DNA of 64,000 nt from Caballeronia terrestris (GTDB taxonomy: Bacteria > Pseudomonadota > Gammaproteobacteria > Burkholderiales > Burkholderiaceae): the NCBI RefSeq assembly GCF_001544515.1, contig NZ_FCOL02000012.1, forward strand, positions 1-64,000. Reading direction: 5' to 3'. This document shows, one piece after another, positions 1 to 8,064 of this stretch. The stretch's first letter is position 1. Each line of letters opens with the position of its first letter. Made by a program: the position numbers and the translations under genes. Below the pieces are notes generated by a model, which did no database searches, was not told the DNA's origin, and saw only the letters and a program-made list of their open reading frames with translations.

Positions 1-857
1 CGCGACGACAAATCGATATTGCCCGCCGCGATTTCCTTCGTCGCCGAGGCGATCGATTCGCTGCCCGAGCGCACCGTGCGCACGGTCGTGATGAGGCTTG
101 TCTGCATTTTCGTAAGGCCGCGCAGCAGTTGGCCCATTTCGTCGTTCGACGTCACGACGACTTCGGTTCGCAGATCGCCGGCCGCGATGGCATCGAACTG
201 CGCGAGCGCTGCGTCAAGCGGCCGCGCGATTTTGCGGCGCAGCGACACCCACGAATAAGCGGCGGCCGCCACGCCCAGCAGGATCGCGGCGATGCTCAGC
301 GTGCGGAACCGGTTGAACTTCGCCTCGCCTTCTTCATACGCCGTCTTCGCTGATTCGAACTGGAACTTGCGCAATTCGACGCCCGACTTTGCGAACTCCG
401 TGAAAAGCGCCTGCATTTCGTTGGCGCCCTTGAGAATTCTGTCGTGATCGTTGGCGCGAATGTCGGCGTAGCTGGCATCCAGCAGCTTTTGCAGCGCGAG
501 CCGCTGGCTGTTGAAAGCGTCGGCCAGGGGCTTCTCGCCCGGCTCTACCGGCAACGCCGAGTAGGTCGTCCAGGCGTCGTCGGAGGTCTTGCGCATCAGC
601 GCGCCGCGTCCGATCGCGTCTTCGGCGGCCGGCGTGCCCGCGTTCAGCGCGGCGCGGTCGAAGCTCAGGCGCTCGCGCGCCATGAACATCTCGGCGTTTC
701 CAACCGACACGGCGCTCGGCATCTGGTTGGTGAAAAGTTCATGGCTCGTGGCATTGGACTGGCTCATGCCGATCAGGCCGATGGTGCCGATCGCTATCAA
801 AAGCGCGCTCAGAAACGTCATGGCCAGTGCCAGCCGGCCTTTTATCGTCGAAAACAT
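1..857 (-). CDS. Methyl-accepting chemotaxis protein, N-terminal part (cut by window edge)
   Basis: A transmembrane chemoreceptor that senses ligands in the periplasm and signals to the CheA kinase. About 285 codons are visible and there is no stop before the window edge. The start ATG at 857 opens MFSTIKGRLALAMTFLSALL, giving a first membrane segment at about residues 8-30. A helical periplasmic domain of about 150 residues follows, resembling the four-helix-bundle Tar-like sensor. A second membrane segment (about 190-210, SIAAILLGVAAAAYSWV) and a HAMP domain (about 212-262) come next. The last residues, EIAAGNIDLSSR, match the start of the methylation helix of enterobacterial/Burkholderia Tar-like MCPs. 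The signalling hairpin lies outside the window. The ligand cannot be inferred. The gene is divergent from the receiver gene at 1196. Confidence 0.9.
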   Translation of the reverse strand, partial: MFSTIKGRLALAMTFLSALLIAIGTIGLIGMSQSNATSHELFTNQMPSAVSVGNAEMFMARERLSFDRAALNAGTPAAEDAIGRGALMRKTSDDAWTTYSALPVEPGEKPLADAFNSQRLALQKLLDASYADIRANDHDRILKGANEMQALFTEFAKSGVELRKFQFESAKTAYEEGEAKFNRFRTLSIAAILLGVAAAAYSWVSLRRKIARPLDAALAQFDAIAAGDLRTEVVVTSNDEMGQLLRGLTKMQTSLITTVRTVRSGSESIASATKEIAAGNIDLSS

Positions 858-1195
858 GGATGGTTGGGATCGCACCGCGAATTGCACGGCAGCGGCGGCG
901 GTGCGCCTGCTGGGTGGAACGGGCGAGAACGCCCGGACAACCGTTTAACGACAGCGGCGCGATTACCTTGAGGATTTGCGCGCGCCTCGATGCGACGCTG
1001 CAAATTCGTCGCATCAATGTGCGGGCCCCGGAGCGCATGCGCAAAGCTACTCTCCGGGGAACTAATACAGGCTGGTTTTGCGTTGGCGAAACTTCGCAGC
1101 CTTGTCGCAGCGCGTGCCGCTGTATGGCATTGAGCTTGCTTGGCTGGTAAGAAGTGCGCGCCGCGCGCTGCTGAGTTAGGGACGGTGGAGCTCAC
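858..1195. other. Divergent intergenic region, no gene recognised
   Basis: About 340 bp separate the chemoreceptor (minus) from the receiver protein (plus). No convincing coding frame, RNA gene or flagellar sigma-28 promoter was recognised on either strand. It presumably holds the promoters of both flanking genes. Confidence 0.5.
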
Positions 1196-1591
1196 ATGAA
1201 GATCCTGGTTATCGACGATGTTCGCGATTCAGCAGACAGTTTGGCGGCGCTCGCGGCCGAATTGGGACACTCCGTCGAGGTGGCCTACGACTGCAAGACG
1301 GCGACGGAGTACGCGACCACCACTCGCTTCGACGTGATCCTGTGCGACGTCGGCCTTCCCGACGGCGACGGCAGACACGCCTGCGAACGCCTTCGCGACG
1401 AAGGCGCCTCGCAGGACGCGTGCATGATCGCGGTGACGGGGCGAACCGATTTGCACGACGACGACTTCCCGTCGTTCGATGGCTATTTGCACAAGCCCTT
1501 CGAATGGCCGGTGCTGAAGCATGCGCTCGAAACCTGGGCCGCCGCGGGCATCGACTCGGACGCGCCGCACCCAGCGCGTGACGCCCGTTAG
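1196..1591 (+). CDS. Stand-alone response regulator receiver protein (CheY-like)
   Basis: A 131-residue single-domain receiver. The acidic pocket D7/D8, phospho-acceptor D51 (VILCDVGLPDGDG), T81 (MIAVTGR) and K100 (GYLHKPF) are all present, so it should accept phosphate from a histidine kinase. There is no output domain. The last ~12 residues form an unstructured-looking tail. GGTGGAG just upstream of the ATG is a plausible ribosome binding site. It shares length, spacing of D51/T81/K100 and the SFDGYL-x-KP motif with the receiver at 36519-36863, so the two look like paralogues. No cognate kinase is adjacent. The nearest hybrid kinase lies at 37030-40482. Confidence 0.9.
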   Translation: MKILVIDDVRDSADSLAALAAELGHSVEVAYDCKTATEYATTTRFDVILCDVGLPDGDGRHACERLRDEGASQDACMIAVTGRTDLHDDDFPSFDGYLHKPFEWPVLKHALETWAAAGIDSDAPHPARDAR

Positions 1592-1619
1592 AGACGTCGG
1601 GCCGGCGGAGCAGCCTCTC

Positions 1620-2930
1620 TCAGCGATTCACCGTCTGCCGCGGATGACGCAGCGCGAGCACCGCGCCTAGCACGAGTGCGCCCGCCACGCAGTAGATCCC
1701 CGCATTCGTGCTGTGCGTCACGTCCTTCATCCAGCCGATGATCGACGCGCTCACGAACCCTGCCAGATTGCCGATCGAATTGATCATGCCGATGGCCGCC
1801 GCCGCCGAGCCGCCCGCGACGATCGCGCTCGGATAGGTCCAGAAGACCGGCATCGTCGCGAGCATGCCGGCCGTGCCGACCGTCAACGCGATCATCGCGA
1901 GCGGGATGTTGCCGGTGAGTTGCGTGCTGGCGAAGAGACCGGCGCCCGCGAGCACCGCCGGAATCGCGAAGTGCCAGCGCCGCTCGCCGGTGCGATCCGC
2001 GCTGCGCGCCACGAGGAACATGCTCGCGACCGCGCACGCATACGGAATCGCGCTGAGAAGGCCGACGTCGAGCGCGCTCTTCACGCCGGTCGCTTTCACG
2101 AGCGTCGGCAGGTAAAAGCTGATGCCGTACAGGCCCATCATGCAGCAGAAGTAGATGGCAGCCATGCGCCAGATGCGCGCATCCGTGAAGACGCCCGCGA
2201 GCGACCCGTGCGTCTTGCCGGCGCTGTCGCGTTCGATGTTCGCTTCGAGCACTTGCTTCTCGTCATCGGTGAGCCAGCGCGCCGCGCGGATGCCGTTCGG
2301 CAGGCAGAAAAGCGTCACGACGCCCAGAATCGCCGACGGAATCGCCTCGAGCAAGAAGAGCCACTGCCAGTTCGACCAGCCGCCCACGCCCTGGAACGCG
2401 TTCATGATCCAGCCGGAGAGCGGCCCGCCGACCACGCCCGCGATCGGAATGCCCATCATGAAGAGCGCGTTCATGCGTGAGCGCCGCTCGGCGGGGAACC
2501 AGTAGGTCAGATAAAGCACGATGCCGGGAAAGAAGCCCGCCTCCGCCACGCCGAGCAGAAAGCGCATGACGTAGAACGCAATCGGCGTCTTGACGAACAG
2601 CGCCGCCGCCGAAATGATCGCCCACGTGATCATGATCCGCGCGATCCACACTCGTGCGCCCACGCGATGCATGATGATGTTGCTCGGCACCTCGAACAGG
2701 AAATAGCCGATGAAGAAGATGCCTGCGCCGAGGCCGTACACGGTCTCGCTGAACTTGAGGTCGTTCAGCATCTGCAGCTTGGCGAATCCGACGTTCACGC
2801 GATCCAGATAAGCCGCGACGTAGCAGATGAATAGAAACGGCAACAGGCGCCAGGTGGCTTTCGAGTAGGCGCGGGCTTCGACGGTGGCGCGGTCGAAGAC
2901 GGTGTCGGTGGTTTTGGCGAGGATGTCCAT
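1620..2930 (-). CDS. MFS transporter, anion:cation symporter (tartrate/galactonate-like) family
   Basis: A 436-residue inner-membrane permease with about 12 hydrophobic segments. The N-terminal region carries CYVAAYLDRVNVGFAK and GYFLFEVPSNIIMHRVGAR, typical of the ACS family (phthalate, tartrate, galactonate and glucarate permeases). It lies 110 bp downstream of glcF on the same strand and is probably the last gene of the glycolate oxidase operon. A 2-hydroxy acid such as glycolate, lactate or tartrate is therefore the likely substrate, but this rests on context only. It ends 28 bp from the convergent receiver gene at 1591. Confidence 0.88.
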   Translation of the reverse strand: MDILAKTTDTVFDRATVEARAYSKATWRLLPFLFICYVAAYLDRVNVGFAKLQMLNDLKFSETVYGLGAGIFFIGYFLFEVPSNIIMHRVGARVWIARIMITWAIISAAALFVKTPIAFYVMRFLLGVAEAGFFPGIVLYLTYWFPAERRSRMNALFMMGIPIAGVVGGPLSGWIMNAFQGVGGWSNWQWLFLLEAIPSAILGVVTLFCLPNGIRAARWLTDDEKQVLEANIERDSAGKTHGSLAGVFTDARIWRMAAIYFCCMMGLYGISFYLPTLVKATGVKSALDVGLLSAIPYACAVASMFLVARSADRTGERRWHFAIPAVLAGAGLFASTQLTGNIPLAMIALTVGTAGMLATMPVFWTYPSAIVAGGSAAAAIGMINSIGNLAGFVSASIIGWMKDVTHSTNAGIYCVAGALVLGAVLALRHPRQTVNR

Positions 2931-3040
2931 ATGTCTCCAGTCTCTTCGGATGATACGAAAAGGGGCCGCCCGTGCGCGGCTCGTGGCCGTGCGGGCGATC
3001 TAAAAATGCTCGGGTGATTCAAAAAATCTGAAGACGCGCC

Positions 3041-4258
3041 TCAAGCGATCGCTTCGTCGACGATCTCGATCCAGTGGCGCACCGCTGTGCGTCCGCCCGC
3101 GCCGAGGTGCGTCTGACAGCCGATGTTGGCCGTCGCGATGACGTCGGGCTTGCCGCTTTCGAGCGCGTCGAGCTTGTTGTCGCGAAGCCTGCGAGCGAGT
3201 TCGGGCTGCGTGAACGAATACGTGCCGGCCGATCCGCAGCACAGGTGCGCATCAGGCACGGGCGCGAGATCGAATCCGAGCCGGCCGAGCACGCCTTCCA
3301 CCGAACCGCCGAGCTTCTGCGCGTGCTGCAGCGTGCACGGGCAATGAAACGCGACACGCTGATCCGCTTCGATGCTCAACTGTTCGAGCGGTAGCGCTGC
3401 AAGCACTTCGCCGAGATCGCGCGTCAATTCGCTCACGCGGCGCGCCTTGACGGCATAGAGCGGATCGTCGCACAGCAAGTGGCCGTATTCCTTGACGAAC
3501 GCGCCGCAGCCGCTCGCCGTCTGGATGATCGCTTCGGCGCCCGCGTCGATCTTCGGCCACCATGCGTCGATGTTGCGGCGAGCGCGTTCGAGCCCCGCGT
3601 CCTGTGCGTTCAGGTGATAGTCGGTCGCGCCGCAGCAGCCCGCCTCGGGCGCGCCTTCGATGCTGATGCCGAAGCGGTCGAGCACGCGCGCGGCGGCCGC
3701 ATTCGTATTCGGCGAGAGCGAGCGCTGCGCGCAGCCTTCAAGCATCAACATCTTCCGCGCATGCCGCTTGACTGGTCGCTGGCCGGCTGCGGCCGCTTCA
3801 TGCGGAATCTTGTCGCCGAGCGCGGCGGGCAAGACCGGCCGCATCATCCGCCCGACTTTCAGCAGCGCACCGAACGTCTTCGCGCGCGGAATGACGTGGC
3901 GCAGCCCGGCGCGCAGCGCACGCTCAGCGGCGGGCCGCGCGACGCGCCGCTCCAGCATCTCCCGCCCGATGTCGAGCAGCGCGTGATACGTCACGCCCGA
4001 CGGACACGTCGTCTCGCAGTTGCGGCACGTCAGGCACCGGTCGAGGTGGAGTTGCGTCTTGTCGGTGACGGGCTCGCCTTCGAGCATCTGCTTGATGAGA
4101 TAGATGCGTCCGCGCGGGCCGTCGAGTTCGTTGCCGAGCAGTTGATACGTCGGGCAGGTCGCATTGCAGAAGCCGCAGTGCACGCACGAGCGCAGGATGT
4201 CCTCCGCTTCCTTTGCGCGCGGCAGCAGTTTGGCTTCGTCGCTGAGATTGGTTTGCAT
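3041..4258 (-). CDS. glcF: Glycolate oxidase iron-sulfur subunit GlcF
   Basis: A 405-residue electron-transfer subunit of the membrane-associated glycolate oxidase, passing electrons from GlcD/GlcE to the quinone pool. Two ferredoxin-type 4Fe-4S motifs are visible: C25/C28/C31/C35 (CVHCGFCNATCP) and C75/C78/C81/C85 (CLTCRNCETTCP). Two cysteine-rich CCG domains follow, marked by GCCGATDYHL and CCGSAGTYSF. Length matches E. coli GlcF (about 407). It follows glcE by 24 bp in the order glcD-glcE-glcF-transporter on the minus strand. Confidence 0.96.
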   Translation of the reverse strand: MQTNLSDEAKLLPRAKEAEDILRSCVHCGFCNATCPTYQLLGNELDGPRGRIYLIKQMLEGEPVTDKTQLHLDRCLTCRNCETTCPSGVTYHALLDIGREMLERRVARPAAERALRAGLRHVIPRAKTFGALLKVGRMMRPVLPAALGDKIPHEAAAAGQRPVKRHARKMLMLEGCAQRSLSPNTNAAAARVLDRFGISIEGAPEAGCCGATDYHLNAQDAGLERARRNIDAWWPKIDAGAEAIIQTASGCGAFVKEYGHLLCDDPLYAVKARRVSELTRDLGEVLAALPLEQLSIEADQRVAFHCPCTLQHAQKLGGSVEGVLGRLGFDLAPVPDAHLCCGSAGTYSFTQPELARRLRDNKLDALESGKPDVIATANIGCQTHLGAGGRTAVRHWIEIVDEAIA

Positions 4259-4282
4259 GATCGGTCGCCTCTCGGTCTCGCG

Positions 4283-5350
4283 TCAGTAGTCGGCGTACAT
4301 GCGCCCGGGATTGAAAATGCCCTGCGGATCGAGACGCGCCTTCAGTTGCCGGTGATAGCGCATCAGCGGCGCGGGGATCGGGTGAAACGGCTCGATGCCC
4401 GGCGTTCGCGTAAAGCACGTCGCGTGGCCACCGTGCGCGCTCGCGATCTGGCGAATCGTCGCGGCGGGCGCGTCGCTCTTGAGCCAGCGCTGCGCGCCAG
4501 CCCAGTCGAGCAGAGCCGCGCCCGGCAAATCGACGAGCGGCGTATCGTTCGGCAGGGAGAGGCGCCAGAGCGGACGCGGGTCGTCGAAGAATGGCAGGCG
4601 CTGTTCGCGCAGCGACGCCCAGAAGCGCGCATCGATCGCTTCGCCGCCGATGCGTTCGAGCGCCGCGCGCACCGATCCCGCGCCGCCTTCGAGCCGTACG
4701 TGCAAACGGCCGTCGAGATGGCAGGCGCCCGTGACCGGCAACGCCGACTTGCGCCACGCGGACAGCTCGCGCATCGCCTCATCGGCGTCGATATGGAGCG
4801 CGAGGCAGCGCGACTCGCGCGGCTTCGGCAGCACCTTCAGCGACACTTCCGTGATCAGCCCGAGACAGCCGAAGCTCCCGCCGATCAGCCGCGACACGTC
4901 GTACCCCGCGACGTTTTTCATCACCTGCCCGCCGAAGCGCAGATGCTTCGCTTCGCCCGTGATCACGCGGCAGCCGAGGATGAAGTCGCGCACTGATCCC
5001 GCCCAGGGACGGCGCGGACCCGACAAACCGCTCGCGACCGCGCCGCCGACCGTCGCTTCGCCGCCGAAGGCTGGCGGCTCGCAGGGCAGCATCTGGCCAG
5101 CGTCGTCGAGGATCGCGTTGATCTCGGCGAGCGGCGTGCCGGCGCGCGCTGTAATGACGAGCTCACTCGGCTCGTAGCTCACGATGCCGCGATGCGAACG
5201 CGTGTCGATCTCGTCGGCGGCGACCGGCCGTCCGAGAAACGCCTTGCTGTCGCTGCCGCGGATGCGCAGCGGCCTTTTGTCCGCGAGCGCTTCGCGAACG
5301 TGTTCGACGAGGCGCGCGCTGTCGTCGATGGAGATCAGGTCACGTCGCAT
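4283..5350 (-). CDS. glcE: Glycolate oxidase FAD-binding subunit GlcE
   Basis: A 355-residue FAD-binding subunit of glycolate oxidase (glycolate to glyoxylate). The start is the ATG at 5350 (MRRDLISIDDSARLVEHV), because its first base overlaps the glcD stop (TGATG), which indicates translational coupling. The reading frame stays open further upstream, but that stretch lies inside glcD. A PCMH-type FAD domain is visible with GTPLAEINAILDDAGQMLPC, EPPAFGGEATVGGAVASGLSG and VMKNVAGYDVSRL. GlcE is shorter than GlcD and lacks most of its C-terminal oxidase domain, as is normal for the family. Confidence 0.95.
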   Translation of the reverse strand: MRRDLISIDDSARLVEHVREALADKRPLRIRGSDSKAFLGRPVAADEIDTRSHRGIVSYEPSELVITARAGTPLAEINAILDDAGQMLPCEPPAFGGEATVGGAVASGLSGPRRPWAGSVRDFILGCRVITGEAKHLRFGGQVMKNVAGYDVSRLIGGSFGCLGLITEVSLKVLPKPRESRCLALHIDADEAMRELSAWRKSALPVTGACHLDGRLHVRLEGGAGSVRAALERIGGEAIDARFWASLREQRLPFFDDPRPLWRLSLPNDTPLVDLPGAALLDWAGAQRWLKSDAPAATIRQIASAHGGHATCFTRTPGIEPFHPIPAPLMRYHRQLKARLDPQGIFNPGRMYADY

Positions 5351-6849
5351 CAGAAGCGCTCCAGTTCGGGAAAGGGCAATGCGCCGTGATGCACGTGCAT
5401 CGAGCCGAATTCGGCACAGCGGTGCAGCGTCGGCACGTTCTTGCCGGGGTTGAGGAGGCCGTCCGGGTCGAACGCGGCTTTCACCGCGTGGAAGAACGTC
5501 AGTTCGTCGCTGTTGAACTGCGCGCACATCTGGTTGATCTTCTCGCGCCCCACGCCATGTTCGCCCGTGATGCTGCCGCCGACCGCGACGCACAGTTCCA
5601 GGATGCGCGCGCCGATCGCTTCGGCGCGTTCCATCTCGCCGGGGGCATTGGCATCGAAGAGGATTAGCGGGTGCATGTTGCCGTCGCCCGCATGGAACAC
5701 GTTCGCGACGCGCAGCCCATATTGTTCCGACAGCTCCGCGATACCGCGCAACACGCGCGAGAGTTCGCGGCGCGGGATCGTGCCGTCCATGCAGTAGTAG
5801 TCCGGCGAGATGCGGCCGACCGCCGGAAACGCGTTCTTGCGGCCGGCCCAGAAGCGCTGGCGCTCGGCTTCGTTCGCCGCGAGCCGGATGTCGGTCGCGC
5901 CCGCCGCGCGCAAGAGCGCCTCGACGCGCTCGCAATCCTCCTGCACGTCTGACTCCGCGCCATCGACTTCGCAGAGCAGCAGCGCTTCGGCATCGACGGG
6001 ATAGCCCGCGTGGATGAAGTCCTCCGCCGCACGGATCGAGAGGTTGTCCATCATTTCGAGCCCGCCGGGAATCACGCCCGCCGCGATGATCTTCGCGACC
6101 GAATCGCCGGCTTTCTCGACGTCGTCGAAGCTCGCGAGCAGCACCTTCGCGCTCTGCGGCTTGGTCAGCAGCTTGACCGTGACCTCGACCACGATGCCGA
6201 GCATCCCCTCCGATCCGGTAAAGAGCGCGAGCAGGTCGAAGCCAGGCGAATCCAGCGCTTCGGAGCCGAGCGTGAGGCGCTCGCCGTCGATCGTCACGAC
6301 CTCGACCTTCAGGATGTTGTGGACCGTCAGCCCGTATTTGAGGCAATGCACGCCGCCCGCGTTTTCGGCCACGTTGCCGCCGATCGAGCACGCGATTTGC
6401 GACGATGGATCGGGCGCGTAGTAGAGACCGTGGGGTGCTGCGGCCTGCGAGATCGCGAGGTTGCGCACGCCGGGCTGCACACGCGCGGTGCAGGCCTCAG
6501 GATCGAGTTCGACGATGCGATTGAAGCGCGCCATCACGAGCAGGATGCCTTTTTCGAGCGGCAACGCGCCGCCTGACAGACCCGTACCCGCGCCGCGCGC
6601 GACCACCGGTATGTGATGCGCTGACGCGTACTTCATGAGCGCGACGACTTCATCGACGGTGCCCGGCAGCGCGACCAGCATCGGCGTGATGCGGTACGCG
6701 GAGAGGCCGTCGCATTCGAAGGGGCGCAGGTCTTCTTTCGAGTGGAGGAGCTGGAGGTCGGGGAGAAGCGTCGTGAGGTCGCGCACGATCGCGGCTTTGT
6801 CGTGATCGCGCAAGGGGCCGTCGAGCGCCTCGTCGTAGGCGTAGGTCAT
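5350..6849 (-). CDS. glcD: Glycolate oxidase subunit GlcD (FAD-linked oxidase)
   Basis: A 499-residue flavoprotein, the same length as E. coli GlcD. It binds FAD and glycolate and oxidises 2-hydroxy acids. The FAD-binding PCMH domain (about 50-230) has VVARGAGTGLSGGALP and SIGGNVAENAGGVHCLKYG. The C-terminal FAD-oxidase domain (about 235-470) has VFHAGDGNMHPLILFD and GGSITGEHGVGREK, with the His residues expected near the flavin and substrate. It is the first gene of the operon, divergent from glcC, with two FadR-type operators in between (6940 and 7049). Confidence 0.96.
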   Translation of the reverse strand: MTYAYDEALDGPLRDHDKAAIVRDLTTLLPDLQLLHSKEDLRPFECDGLSAYRITPMLVALPGTVDEVVALMKYASAHHIPVVARGAGTGLSGGALPLEKGILLVMARFNRIVELDPEACTARVQPGVRNLAISQAAAPHGLYYAPDPSSQIACSIGGNVAENAGGVHCLKYGLTVHNILKVEVVTIDGERLTLGSEALDSPGFDLLALFTGSEGMLGIVVEVTVKLLTKPQSAKVLLASFDDVEKAGDSVAKIIAAGVIPGGLEMMDNLSIRAAEDFIHAGYPVDAEALLLCEVDGAESDVQEDCERVEALLRAAGATDIRLAANEAERQRFWAGRKNAFPAVGRISPDYYCMDGTIPRRELSRVLRGIAELSEQYGLRVANVFHAGDGNMHPLILFDANAPGEMERAEAIGARILELCVAVGGSITGEHGVGREKINQMCAQFNSDELTFFHAVKAAFDPDGLLNPGKNVPTLHRCAEFGSMHVHHGALPFPELERF

Positions 6850-6939
6850 GGGGTGTCGTCTCCAATGTTGGCGCTCGATAAACGCCTTGTTTGAACCGAT
6901 TCTTGCGGCTTGCCACTGCCCTGTCGAACGGTTTCACAC

Positions 6940-6950
6940 TGGTCGTACCA
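6940..6950. promoter_or_regulatory. Putative GlcC operator O1 (TGGTCGTACCA)
   Basis: The perfect dyad TGGT-CGT-ACCA fits the TNGT-N3-ACNA operator consensus of FadR-subfamily GntR regulators. It lies 91 bp upstream of the glcD start, between glcD and glcC. A second site with identical arms is at 7049. Binding by GlcC is inferred from position. Confidence 0.65.
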
Positions 6951-7048
6951 CTTTCTGCCATGCGTTCTCTTAAATCAGAACCAGTGCTTCCCTTGCTGGT
7001 ATAGCGTTTGGCGGAAAATGTGAGTCGCGGCGTGCTACCCTAGGAAGG

Positions 7049-7059
7049 TGGTCATACCA
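7049..7059. promoter_or_regulatory. Putative GlcC operator O2 (TGGTCATACCA)
   Basis: The perfect dyad TGGT-CAT-ACCA has the same arms as the site at 6940. It ends 12 bp before the glcC ATG and abuts its ribosome binding site (GGGAGG at 7062-7067), suggesting autoregulation of glcC. The position also argues against a GTG start at 7048, which would lie inside the operator. Confidence 0.65.
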
Positions 7060-7071
7060 GTGGGAGGCGCG

Positions 7072-7839
7072 ATGAAAGAGACCCAACCCGAAGCCAAACG
7101 CCAGCTCGCGGACGTGGTCGTCGAGAGAATCGAACGACTGATCGTCGACGGCGTGCTTAAGCAGGGGCAGACGCTGCCGTCGGAGCGGCGGCTGACGGAA
7201 AAGCTCGGCGTGTCGCGCACGGCGCTGCGCGAAGGGCTGAAGATCTTGCGGGCCCGCGGCCTGATCGAGACGTCGCAGGGAAAGGGATCGTTCGTCGCGA
7301 AACTGAGCGCCGAACCCGCGCAGGCGCCGATGATGCATCTGCTCGGCTCGCAGCCGCGCACGCTCTACGATCTGCTGGAGGTGCGCGAGATGATCGAGGC
7401 GGAATCGGCGCGGCTCGCGGCGTTGCGCGGCACGCCCGCCGACTACATCCTCATTACGCGGCGCTATGAAGAGATGGTGGCGGCGAACTCGCGGGACACG
7501 GACGCCTCGACGCACGCGCGGCTCGACCACGCGTTCCATCTCGCGATTTCCGAGGCGTCACACAATCCAGTGCTCGTGCATACGCTCGCCACGCTCAACG
7601 ATTTGATGCTGAGCTCGGTGTTCGCGTCCGTGAACAATCTCTATCACCGCGAGGCGCAAAAACGCGCAATCGATCGTCAGCATGCGCGGCTCTATAACGC
7701 GGTGACCGGCAAGCTGCCCGAGCAGGCGCGGCGCGCGGCTAGCCAGCACATCAAGAGCGTGCGCGAGAACTTCGCGGAGATCGAGCAGGAGGAGCAGCGG
7801 CTCGTGCGCTCGACGTTGCGGCTGGAAGGGTGGACGTGA
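7072..7839 (+). CDS. glcC: GntR/FadR-family regulator GlcC of the glycolate operon
   Basis: A 255-residue regulator with an N-terminal winged helix (about 10-75: LPSERRLTEKLGVSRTALRE, QGKGSF) and a C-terminal FCD effector domain (about 95-235: LLEVREMIEAESARLAA, LDHAFHLAISEASHNPVL). Length matches E. coli GlcC (254). I place the start at the ATG at 7072 because GGGAGG precedes it by 4 bp; an in-frame GTG at 7048 lacks such support. It is divergent from glcDEF and is expected to respond to glycolate or glyoxylate. The FCD metal-binding His residues are present in LDHAFH and the later ASQH. Confidence 0.9.
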   Translation: MKETQPEAKRQLADVVVERIERLIVDGVLKQGQTLPSERRLTEKLGVSRTALREGLKILRARGLIETSQGKGSFVAKLSAEPAQAPMMHLLGSQPRTLYDLLEVREMIEAESARLAALRGTPADYILITRRYEEMVAANSRDTDASTHARLDHAFHLAISEASHNPVLVHTLATLNDLMLSSVFASVNNLYHREAQKRAIDRQHARLYNAVTGKLPEQARRAASQHIKSVRENFAEIEQEEQRLVRSTLRLEGWT

Positions 7840-7888
7840 CTATCGATAGCGCGGTCCAGGCGTGAAAGTGATCGTGCTGCGAAGCGTC

Positions 7889-7960
7889 TTAGCCTTGATG
7901 ATGCTTCGCGTAGACCGTCGCAAGCAGTTCCTCGTCAATTGTTATCGTGATTCGCTGCAT
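7889..7960 (-). pseudogene. nikR: nikR 5' remnant (nickel-responsive ribbon-helix-helix regulator)
   Basis: This 23-codon frame starts MQRITITIDEELLATVYAKH and ends at a TAA at 7889. The first ~14 residues closely match the N-terminal DNA-binding beta-strand and helix start of NikR (E. coli begins MQRVTITLDDDLLE); the match then stops abruptly. AAGGA sits 8 bp upstream of the ATG, so the original translation start survives. It is divergent from a NiCoT nickel/cobalt permease at 8065, a natural position for nikR. I infer a regulator reduced to its first codons. A functional micropeptide cannot be excluded. Confidence 0.6.
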
Positions 7961-8064
7961 GGCGGTTTCCTTGGACGGAGCCTGATCGGGTATGAGCTAT
8001 TTTTGTAAAGGTATCATTTGACGCGAAGCGGATACGAGCCAACCATCGACCTTACAAAAAGCAC

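Noticed and set aside
3479..4996. Long plus-strand open frame opposite glcF/glcE
   Set aside because: It is an Arg-rich antisense shadow produced by high GC3 of the real minus-strand genes; no family motifs.
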